Assembly (NCBI GenBank): GCA_026770585.1
Contig: MU646596.1
Location: 14,526 to 26,620, forward strand
Source: Baffinella frigidus
Taxonomy: Eukaryota > Cryptophyceae > Cryptomonadales > Baffinellaceae
DNA length: 12,095 bases
Direction of reading: 5' to 3'
The notes under the pieces were generated by a model, which was given only the letters and a program-made list of their open reading frames with translations, had not been told where the DNA came from and searched no databases. This document shows positions 6,448-11,877 of this stretch, piece by piece. Made by a program: the position numbers and the translations under genes. Each line of letters begins with the position of its first letter. Position 1 is the first letter of the stretch.

Positions 6448-6665
6448 ACGTCTGCCTGCCTGCCTGCCTGTCTGTCTGTCTGTCTGTCTGTCTCTATCTA
6501 TCTCTATCTCCACCTCTATTTCTCTCTCTCTCTCTCTCTCTATCTCTGTCTCTGTCTCTTTATCCCGCTATCTCTCTCTCCCTCTCCCTCTCTCTCGCGC
6601 TCCCTCTATCTCCCTCTCTCTCCCTCCCTCTCTCGCTCTCTCTCTCTCTCGCTCTCTCTCTCTCT
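6448..6665. repeat. TGCC/TGTC then TCTC microsatellite
   Basis: Begins with CTGCCTGCCTGCC, shifts to CTGTCTGTC, then to irregular CT repeats with TATC and CGCT interruptions. The boundaries between motifs are sharp, as in compound microsatellites formed by successive mutation and expansion. Confidence 0.93.
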
Positions 6666-6723
6666 GCGGCATCGGGGAAGACCGTGTCGTTCTGCCCGTG
6701 CAGGATCAGCAGTGGCACCTGAT

Positions 6724-6963
6724 CAAGGGTCTGGGGTTTACGGTTTGGGGTTTACGGTTTGGGGTTTACGGTTTGGGGTTTACGGTTTGGGGTTTACGGT
6801 TTGGGGTTTACGGTTTGGGGTTTACAGTTTGGGGTTTACGGATTGGGGTTCACGGTTTGGGGTTCACGGTTTGGGGTTGGGGTTTGGGGTCTGGGGTTTG
6901 GGGTTTGGGGTTTGGGGTTTGGGGTTTGGGGTTTGGGGTTTGGGGTTTGGGGTTTGGGGATTG
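6724..6963. repeat. G-rich telomere-like array (GGGGTTTACGGTTT and GGGGTTT)
   Basis: The left part (about 6730-6845) repeats the 14-mer GGGGTTTACGGTTT about eight times. Single changes (CAGTTT, CGGATT, TTCACGG) appear near 6825-6870. The right part (about 6880-6958) is nearly pure GGGGTTT heptamer. The many G4 runs on the plus strand make G-quadruplex formation plausible. It is the opposite strand sense to the satellite at 1776-2215. The repeated Gly-Phe-Gly-Val-Trp-Gly translation is a repeat artefact. Confidence 0.92.
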
Positions 6964-7009
6964 AGGTGGGCCGCCGCCGCACCTGCAAACCCCGGGCGAG
7001 AACCTTCTT

Positions 7010-7069
7010 GGGATACAACCCCGTGTAGGATGGCCGGAGGGGATACAATCCCGTGTAGGATGACCGGAG
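7010..7069. repeat. 30-bp tandem duplication
   Basis: Two adjacent copies beginning GGGATACAAYCCCGTGTAGG and continuing ATGRCCGGAG start at 7010 and 7040. The remaining sequence to 7157 is unassigned. Confidence 0.85.
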
Positions 7070-7157
7070 TGACTTTACACACGGGGCTGCATCCCCAGAA
7101 ACCTCAGCTTCCCGCTGCTGTGAGATGTGATCGAACCCGGCGAACAATGTGATCTAC

Positions 7158-7294
7158 CACACGGTGGACCACGAACCTTTCATCAAAAGTCAACTTACCT
7201 GAAGACAATTAACTTTACGGATTTTTCTAATGCAAATTGGTCACGTAACACCCCGGAATCCAGGGTCAACGAAACCCTCGCAGCCCACCGAGTG
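7158..7294 (+). mobile_element. MITE-like element A2 (family A)
   Basis: Full-length relative of A1: left end CACACGGTGGACCACGAA, right end CTCGCAGCCCACCGAGTG. The interior keeps CATCAAAAGTCAACTT, GACAATTAACTTTACGG and AAATTGGTCACGTAACACC. TIR pairing is poorer than in A1. The reverse-orientation fragment at 9587-9668 is closer to A2 than to A1. Confidence 0.78.
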
Positions 7295-7597
7295 GATTGG
7301 TTTTCGGCCATTGAATCACTGCACGGAAGGACCACACAAGTAACGACACAGCAATTGTGTAGTGAACTGCCACGCCGGAGATTTTTCAAAGTCAATTCAC
7401 CCACAAAATCTGTCAACTTACAAACGAGGTACCCAGATTGGGTACGAAAATCGATTTTCGCCTTGAGTTGACTAATTCAAAAACTCCGCCCTGGCAGCTT
7501 AGCACCTTGGATACGGGCGTGGAGACTTGGAAGGTCTCGTTTGAAAGGCGCGGGGGCGCCGGCGGAAACCTGCCCCCCCACCGCGCGGACACCACTT
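7295..7597. other. Gene-free stretch with adjacent palindromes
   Basis: No gene is recognisable. GTACCCA-GAT-TGGGTAC (7429-7445) abuts the perfect 16-bp palindrome CGAAAATCGATTTTCG (7445-7460). TTGTGTAGTGAAC near 7353 resembles the TGTGTAGTAA block of families M and I. GGCGCGGGGGCGCCGGCGG near 7547 is a GC-rich inverted repeat. Confidence 0.5.
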
Positions 7598-7682
7598 TCA
7601 TCTCAAAAGATAACTGAATCAGCTCCCTAATTCGCGGTTTCATTTAATTAGGAGGACTAATTAAAATTTACTATGCCCTAAC
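7598..7682 (+). mobile_element. Truncated family J copy J2
   Basis: Begins TCATCTCAAAAGATAACTGA and follows J1 through CCCTAATTCGCGGTTTCA, TTAATTAGGAGGACTAATTAA and CTATGCCCTAA (each cited in part), then stops near 7682 where a G-rich unrelated sequence begins. The right half and its TIR are absent. Confidence 0.85.
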
Positions 7683-7729
7683 TGGGGGGGCTCTTGAGGT
7701 CTTTGCTGAGGGCAATACAGAAGAGACTT

Positions 7730-7833
7730 CAGTCACGTCGCGTGACTGACACCACGTCAGTCACGCGTGTCTGGACGTGACCAGAAAAGCACGTCAGTCA
7801 CGCCACGCGGACACCACGTCAGGCACGTCCAGT
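7730..7833. repeat. Cluster of CACGTCAGTCACG motifs, direct and inverted
   Basis: CAGTCACG-TCG-CGTGACTG (7730-7748) is a perfect hairpin. CACGTCAGTCACGC recurs near 7753 and 7790, with weaker copies CACGTCAGGCACG near 7817 and GGACGTGACC near 7773. CGCGGACACCAC occurs here (near 7806) and just before J2 (7584). The cluster could be a decayed satellite or a set of protein-binding sites. Confidence 0.7.
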
Positions 7834-7983
7834 CCACCAACCCTCACAGGAGGACCAAATCGTCGATTTTAAAGTCTCAGATTTACCCGGGCAGCCAGGC
7901 GAATTCGCCTGTGGTGGAGCCATTTTCCATAGGAATCGGGAAATCGAACATCGTCGATTTGGTCTCACCGTGAGGGTTGGTGG
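7834..7983 (+). mobile_element. MITE-like element K
   Basis: CCACCAACCCTCAC and its complement GTGAGGGTTGGTGG form the ends; ACCAAATCGTCGAT (7853 on) pairs with ATCGTCGATTTGGT near 7949, so the arms pair over about 32 bp with a small mismatch loop. The centre has the perfect palindrome AGGCGAATTCGCCT (7897-7910). It is the only copy in the window. Confidence 0.8.
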
Positions 7984-8098
7984 GTCCGGGCAGGCTCTGT
8001 GCCCGGGACAGCGATGACTCGTCAGTAGCCGCACGGGAGTCTGTGGGCGCGGTGCCTAGTCGGTATGGTCAGTAGTCTCTGGGGGCGGTGATTTCTTA

Positions 8099-8256
8099 GG
8101 AAAACGGTTTTAATTTAAAACTTTGGATCCCATAAAAACTCAATGAAAACTTTCGTGTAGTATTTGAAAACTAGTACACGCTTTAATATTACTAGTAAAA
8201 CTCATTCTGTGTAGTAAATTTTATTGCCAGAAATTTTCAAATTAAAACCGTTTGCC
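8099..8256 (+). mobile_element. MITE-like element I, TA-flanked
   Basis: GGAAAACGGTTTTAATTTAA and TTCAAATTAAAACCGTTTGCC are inverted ends, each next to a TA dinucleotide (8097-8098 and 8257-8258). A TA duplication with short TIRs is typical of Tc1/mariner-like and some PIF-like elements; assignment beyond that is not possible. The interior is A/T-rich and contains TGTGTAGTAAATTTT, also seen in family M. Confidence 0.82.
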
Positions 8257-8286
8257 TATGAGATTGGTGAGCAGTCACGCGGGAGA

Positions 8287-8477
8287 CCACGCCAGGTCAT
8301 ACGTCGGATTTTTATTTTACTACACCATCTACGGCTGAAGTTTATTTTCACCCGGGAAACACGCCAAAAGTGTTGAAAATTGGAGCTCTTTGCCGCCGCT
8401 ACAATTGTTTTTTGCACCACGAAACACTTTTAGCGCGAAGAGTTGCGTATGAAATTCCCACTTATGACATGGCGTGG
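8287..8477 (+). mobile_element. MITE-like element G2 (family G)
   Basis: CCACGCCAGGTCATACGTCG and its near complement at the right end (TTATGACATGGCGTGG) bound it. It shares ATTTTACTACACCATC, CCCGGGAAACACGCCAAAAG, TGTTGAAAATTGGAGCTC and CGTATGAAATTCCCACTT with G1. The empty counterpart in X2 is near 8941-8947. No target duplication is visible on the right, where GA/GATA-rich sequence follows soon after. Confidence 0.85.
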
Positions 8478-8541
8478 TATATCGATGGACACGGATCTGC
8501 ACCGCATAGTCCGCTCGCCCCTGGGGGTCCTGCCCCTGTCC

Positions 8542-8755
8542 GAGAGAGAGAGAGAGAGCTAGCGAGAGAGAGAGAGAGAGAGAGAGAGAAGGAGATAGAA
8601 AGAAAGATAGATGGATTGATGGATAGATGGATAGATAGATGGATGGATAGATGGATGGATGGATGGATGGATAGATGTATGTATGTATGTATGGATGGAT
8701 GGATAGATGGATGTATAGATAGATGGATGTATAGATAGATGAATAGATGGATGGG
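8542..8755. repeat. GA then GATA/GATG/GTAT microsatellite
   Basis: GA repeat to about 8589, then GATA, GATG and a short GTAT run (near 8677-8692) to 8755. Translations (Arg-Glu, or Asp-Arg-Trp-Met alternation) are artefacts. Confidence 0.93.
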
Positions 8756-8836
8756 TACCAGCCGGCGATGGAGACGACGCCTCCGATGCGGTAGGGGGCT
8801 GAGGGAGCGGTGACTAGTCATTCAGTAGTCTCTGGG

Positions 8837-8916
8837 CTCTCTCTCTCTCTCTCTCTCGCACGCGCGCTCTCTCTCTCTCTCTCGCTCTCTCTCTCTCTCT
8901 CGCTCTCTCTCTCTCT
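8837..8916. repeat. CT microsatellite in X2
   Basis: CT repeat with a GCACGCGCG interruption near 8858. It stands where block X1 has element I. Confidence 0.93.
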
Positions 8917-9006
8917 GATTGGTGAGCAGTCACGCGGGAGACACGCACCAGCCAGCAATCGAGACGACGCCCCCGATGCGGTAGGGGGCTGCTGCTGCCG
9001 CGGCGA

Positions 9007-9450
9007 GGGCCAACGCCCCACCCTGCCCGAACCTGCATGTTTTAGGGTGTAGATGTTTTAGGGTGTAGATGTTTCTGCATGTTTTAGGGTGTAGCAAGCG
9101 CCAACGCCCCACCCTGCCCACACCTGCATTGTTTCGGGTTTATGGGTCAGAGTCTAGGGATTAGGGGTTATGGGGTATGGTTGGGGTTCAGAGCAACACC
9201 CCATAGCAAGACCTAACGCCCTGCCCTGCCCGAACCTAGATGTTTTAGCGTTTAAGGTTAAGGAGTTAGGGGTTAGGGGTTAGAGGGCCTCCGATGCGGT
9301 AGGGGGCTGCTGCTGCCGCGGCGAGCACATGTTTAATTTAAAAGAAAATGGATTACTATTTGTTCATTGGAGTGGGACGAAGGTTGATTAGTGCCCTAAG
9401 TAAATTTAATTAGGGCCGTAATCGCGCCCCGCCCTGCCCGAACCTGCACG
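9007..9450. repeat. GC-rich satellite alternating with telomere-like runs
   Basis: A unit of about 30 bp, CCAACGCCCCACCCTGCCCG and then AACCTGCATG, occurs near 9010, 9100, 9211 and (partial) 9424. Between copies are TTTTAGGGTGTAGATG repeats (9037-9095), mixed GGGTTTATGGG and TTAGGGGTTAGGGG runs (9130-9180, 9240-9285). The block GATGCGGTAGGGGGCTGCTG and on to CGGCGAG recurs exactly at 8972 and 9291 (35 bp). Confidence 0.82.
9326..9424 (+). mobile_element. Truncated family D copy D3
   Basis: CACATGTTTAATTTAAAAG at the left lacks the outer ATCCGGGG; the match continues through TTGTTCATTGGAGTGGGACG and TAAATTTAATTAGGGCC and then stops. It lies within a second copy of the satellite block; the same join without D sequence is seen at 9006/9007. 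Confidence 0.85.
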
Positions 9451-9456
9451 GCGAAG

Positions 9457-9515
9457 TGGTTGGGGTTTAGGGGGTGGGGGTGAGGGGTGAGGGGTGAGGG
9501 TGGACACCCCACCGT
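9457..9515. repeat. G-rich telomere-like run
   Basis: GGTTGGGGTTTAGGGGGTGG followed by repeated GTGAGGG units. Beyond it, 9515-9586 holds CCCTGCACCCTGCGCCCTAACC, a short C-strand counterpart, in part. Confidence 0.75.
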
Positions 9516-9586
9516 GGCCGAAACAACAGCTTTGCCAACGACTATGTGACTTGGAGCCCTGCACCCTGCGCCCTAACCCCTCTATT

Positions 9587-9668
9587 CCGGGGTGTTACGT
9601 GACCAATTTGCATTGGAAAAATTCTTAAAGTTAATTTTCTTCAGGCAAGTTGACTTTTGATGAAAGTC
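9587..9668 (-). mobile_element. Truncated family A fragment A3
   Basis: Reads on the minus strand as family A from CTTTCATCAAAAGTCAACTT through AATTAACTTTAAGAATTTTT to CAAATTGGTCACGTAACACC and CCCGGAAT, very close to A2. Both TIRs are missing. Confidence 0.8.
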
Positions 9669-9898
9669 CCCTTTTAGCCAATGGCTTACTTACTACGCGG
9701 GAGAGTCAAATGCCATTTTACGCCCTGCGTCTTTCTATCATTTCCCCTTGAAATCGGCAAAAGTTGCCGGAAATGCCCACAAATAATGACTTTGAGCCTG
9801 CCGGTAACCGCAAGATATGCTTTCCGGTTGCCTAGATAAGACACTTACCCCTCCCCCGTAGTACAGGTGTATCGAAGATTGCATCGAACGTAGATTTA
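9669..9898. other. Unassigned non-repetitive stretch
   Basis: No repeat partner in the window and no convincing reading frame. GGTGTATCGAAGATT near 9868 resembles GGTGTATCGACGATTT at the left end of L (10060), so D4 may have inserted beside or within an L-related sequence. Confidence 0.45.
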
Positions 9899-10048
9899 AT
9901 CCGGGGACATGTTTAATTTAAATGAAAATGGATCCCTATTTGTTCATAGGAGTGGGACGAAGGTTGATTAGGGCCCTAAGTAAATTCAATTAGGACCAAA
10001 ACCCGGTTTGATAGGCCATTTTTGTTTAAATTAAACATGTTCCCGGAT
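9899..10048 (+). mobile_element. MITE-like element D4 (family D, 150 bp)
   Basis: Full-length, same orientation as D1, with ends ATCCGGGGACATG and CATGTTCCCGGAT. Core TTCATAGGAGTGGGACGAAG and GATTAGGGCCCTAAGTAAAT match D1 and D3. Confidence 0.92.
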
Positions 10049-10059
10049 GAGGTTGAGGT

Positions 10060-10260
10060 GGTGTATCGACGATTTGATAGGGTAACGACCTAAAAATGGG
10101 GTAGTTAGGCCTACGGCATTGCCTAGGACCTCCTACCGTATGCCGAGACTTTTTAGTCCTAGGATCCCTCGGCCTACGGTAGGAGGTCCTAGGCAATGCC
10201 GTATGCCTAACTACCCCATTTTCAGGCCGTTAGCCTATGAAATCGTCGTTACGTTACACC
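10060..10260. mobile_element. Foldback element L (long inverted repeat)
   Basis: The two arms pair over about 85-90 bp from GGTGTA...CGACGATTT inward through AATGGGGTAGTTAGGC, TACGGCATTGCCTAGGACC and TCCTACCGTA. The loop is only about 20 bases (near 10147-10170). The inner arms are almost identical while the outer ends have small indels. It contains CCTACSGTAGG on both arms. A transcript would make one long hairpin RNA. Confidence 0.9.
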
Positions 10261-10342
10261 TGTAAGTAAGCCGGCTTGTCGATGGTGTAGAAACCGACCT
10301 GGGGTGTTTGTTGCTTGGAGCAAGGTTGTTCAGCAGGTACTG

Positions 10343-10520
10343 CTAGAGCGCTGTGCAGAGAAGTTGGCCACGGGAAATAATAAAAAATCGAGAAATTGGA
10401 GCCATTTTGTCGACTTTTGAGGAATTCATGGTACTAAATTTCTCACAAGTCGACAAAATGGCTCCACTTTCTCGATTTTCCATGATTTCCCGTGGCCAAC
10501 TTCTCTGCACAGCGCTCTAG
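10343..10520. mobile_element. Foldback element F1 (family F)
   Basis: Arms of about 79 bp (10343-10421 and 10442-10520) pair with only about five mismatches: CTAGAGCGCTGTGCAGAGAA, TTGGCCACGGGAAAT, ATCGAGAAA and TGGAGCCATTTTGTCGACTT. The loop is about 20 bases. It abuts B4. Relative F2 at 5741 is decayed. Confidence 0.92.
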
Positions 10521-10681
10521 CCACACAGCGGGCTACGAAGGGATTCTCGGCCCACATCGGGCCACCTTTCCGTTACCTCATCCGTAGGAACCCCCCTATG
10601 TCCCTACGGATTGCCTACCGTAGGGTCCTAGGTCTTAGCGCTTGAGGGTTATTCGAAACACCCTCAAAGTCCGCTGTGTGG
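10521..10681 (+). mobile_element. MITE-like element B4 (family B)
   Basis: The best preserved B copy: CCACACAGCGGGCTACGAAG at the left and TCCGCTGTGTGG at the right, with CCCTACGGATTGCCTACCGT and AGGG making the internal hairpin, and CTTAGCGCTTGAGGGTTATT near the right end. F1 ends at 10520, directly beside it. GGTTGTTCARCAGGTAC precedes F1 (10324) and follows B4 (10685). Confidence 0.92.
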
Positions 10682-10730
10682 CATGGTTGTTCAACAGGTA
10701 CCCGGCGATTGTCGTGAGAAAGGCGGGATT

Positions 10731-10876
10731 CTTTCTGTCTGTCTCTTTCTCTGTCTCTGTCTCTGTCTCTGTCTCTGTCGCTGCCTCTGTCTCTGTCGCT
10801 GTCGCTGTCTCTGTCTCTGTCTCTGTCTGTATCTATATCTGCGTCTCTGTCTCTGTCTCTCCCTGTCCCTCCCTCT
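10731..10876. repeat. GTCTCT hexanucleotide array, second copy
   Basis: Same unit as 5857-6048 and the same right flank, TCTCCCTGTCCCTCCCT followed by NTGTA. GTCGCT interruptions occur here too. The two arrays are probably copies of one locus that moved with flanking sequence. Confidence 0.92.
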
Positions 10877-10879
10877 GTA

Positions 10880-11066
10880 AAGCGACTCACTATCCTGTCT
10901 CCTCTCTCTCTCTCCAGGGTGTGCGAGGGGGTCCAACCCAGCAAGGAAGATGCGCCTCTCCAAGCGACACACTATCCTCTCTCTCTCTCTCCCTCTCCCT
11001 CTCCCTCTCCCTCTCCCTCTCCCTCTCTCACTCGCTCTCTCTCTCCCTCCCTCTCCCTCTCTCTCC

Positions 11067-11107
<41 letters not shown>

Positions 11108-11155
11108 GGGTGTGTGAGGAGGGTCCAACCCAGCAAGGAAGATGCGCCGCGGAAG
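10880..11155 (+). repeat. Duplicated segment with CT tract and CAG junction
   Basis: Copy 1 (10880-10962) and copy 2 (10963-11155) both read GCGACWCACTATCCT, a CT tract, CTCTCCAGGGTGTGYGAG, then GGTCCAACCCAGCAAGGAAG and ATGCGCC. The CT tract is about 20 bases in copy 1 and about 130 in copy 2. CT-rich tract followed by CAG/G looks like a 3' splice acceptor, but the downstream reading frame in copy 2 stops at once in one frame, so coding is unproven. Confidence 0.85.
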
Positions 11156-11170
11156 AGTCCCCTGGTCGAT

Positions 11171-11455
11171 CACCCGTTGTACCTGTGTGCATTTTGAGGA
11201 TATAATGAGTTGGAGCCATTTTGACGTTCAGCATCAAGCAACGAACCACATGCCCTTATAAGCGATTTCGCCTCCCCTACACACGCTGTACCTGCGTCAA
11301 GGGCCCATAGGGCGAATATTCACCCTAACTCGCCCTAGGCAGGTCCTAGGGCCCTACGGTAGGGCGTGTGAGCCTACTCGCCACTTAAGGGATAATGAGT
11401 TGGGAGACATTTTGACGTTCGGTTTCAAGAAACGACTACGCGATCTCATACCCTT
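11171..11455 (+). repeat. Local duplication, second copy carrying E2
   Basis: Copy 1 (11171-11258): CACCCGTTGTACCTGTGTGC, then ATAATGAGTTGGAGCC, ATTTTGACGTTCAGC. Copy 2 (11280-11455): CACACGCTGTACCTGCGTC, element E2, then ATAATGAGTTGGGAGACATT and TTGACGTTCGGTTTC. Copy 1 is the empty-site form. The right part of copy 2 is the start of the ORF below; copy 1 has stops in that frame (TAA at 11259). Confidence 0.75.
11296..11393 (+). mobile_element. MITE-like element E2 (family E)
   Basis: Core AACTCGCCCTAGGCAGGTCC, TAGGGCCCTACGGTAGGGCG and CCTACTCGCCACTTAAGGGAT match E1. The left end (TCAAGGGCCCATAGGGCGAA) is diverged from the 15-bp TIR of E1, so the left boundary is approximate. Confidence 0.8.
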
Positions 11456-11597
11456 GCATGAGTCTTTCTATTACCCTGGTACCTTAATGGCCACTTTAGG
11501 GAAGTTTATCAAGCAAACGGCCCAAGGGAATAACTTCGGAAATAATGAGATTTCTGATTATTTTCAGGGGGTTATCCAAGACTTCGAGGACGCGTAG
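11400..11597 (+). CDS. Short ORF, unknown protein, probable 3' exon
   Basis: The 65-residue frame has the composition of an ordinary soluble protein rather than of a repeat: GFKKRLRDLIPLHESFYYPG, then a Thr/Gly/Asn-containing stretch and an acidic C-terminus (VIQDFEDA). I do not recognise a family and see no catalytic motif. The frame is open upstream to 11262 through E2, but without an ATG; the first in-frame ATG is at 11487. It is therefore more likely a last exon or gene remnant than a whole gene. The stop codon (11595-11597) is followed within five bases by telomere-like CCCTCAA repeats. A diverged, broken copy of its first ~55 bases lies at 11202-11258. Codon third positions are mixed, unlike the GC-rich segment at 11878-11994. 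Confidence 0.4.
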   Translation: MGDILTFGFKKRLRDLIPLHESFYYPGTLMATLGKFIKQTAQGNNFGNNEISDYFQGVIQDFEDA

Positions 11598-11601
11598 GGA
11601 C

Positions 11602-11607
11602 TAAACC

Positions 11608-11639
<32 letters not shown>

Positions 11640-11662
11640 ACCCTAAATCCTCAACCCTAAAC
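11602..11662. repeat. Telomere-like CCCTCAA run
   Basis: About eight heptamers, mostly CCCTCAA with CCCTAAA and CCCTAAATCC variants. It is followed by GCTATCGAGCGAACTAAGC and TTTCTAAAAGCC, which resembles the TCGAGCGAA spacer of the satellite at 1776-2215. Confidence 0.9.
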
Positions 11663-11759
11663 CAGGCCCTCATCCGCTATCGAGCGAACTAAGCACGTTT
11701 CTAAAAGCCACGACCGGAAATCCGGTCAAAGCTTTTTCATTTTTTAAAGTCCGTTTTAT

Positions 11760-11850
11760 ACACACACACACACACACACACAAACATATCAATATATCTA
11801 TCTATACATATCTATATCTATATCTATATATATACGGTATATTCTATACA
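11760..11850. repeat. CA run and TATC/TA microsatellite
   Basis: CACACA to about 11782, then ATATCTATC and TATA-rich repeats. The stretch 11850-11877 lies between this and the exon-like segment and would be intron if the donor is used. Confidence 0.9.
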
Positions 11851-11877
11851 CGGTATATACACATGGTGCACTTTTAC

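Larger units (their letters stand above)
8055..9006. repeat. Duplicated block X1/X2, one copy with insertions
   Basis: X1 (8070-8802) and X2 (8823-8991) share three landmarks in order: CAGTAGTCTCTGGG (8070, 8823), a 25-bp identical block beginning GATTGGTGAGCAGTCACGCG (8262, 8917), and CCAGCCRGCRATSGAGACGA with GATGCGGTAGGGGGCTG (8758, 8948). In X1 the first gap holds element I and the second holds G2 plus a GA/GATA tract. In X2 the first gap holds only a CT run and the second only CACGCA. Confidence 0.85.

Noticed and set aside
7120-7145. Possible tRNA T-arm (GATCGAACCCGG)
   Set aside because: No matching acceptor stem, D arm or anticodon arm could be found on either strand.
6427-7152. 241-codon frame including Gly-Phe-Gly-Val-Trp-Gly repeats
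   Set aside because: It is open only because the CT and GGGGTTT repeats lack stops; composition is entirely that of the repeats.
10642-11205. 187-codon frame on the plus strand and the opposing 160-codon frame
   Set aside because: Both are dominated by CT-repeat translation and pass through element B4 or duplicated low-complexity sequence.
11211-11221. Similarity to the dinoflagellate spliced-leader core (AGCCATTTTG)
   Set aside because: Only about ten bases agree; the rest of the leader and a following donor site are not present, and the same decamer occurs in the F1 arms. It does not support an SL RNA gene.
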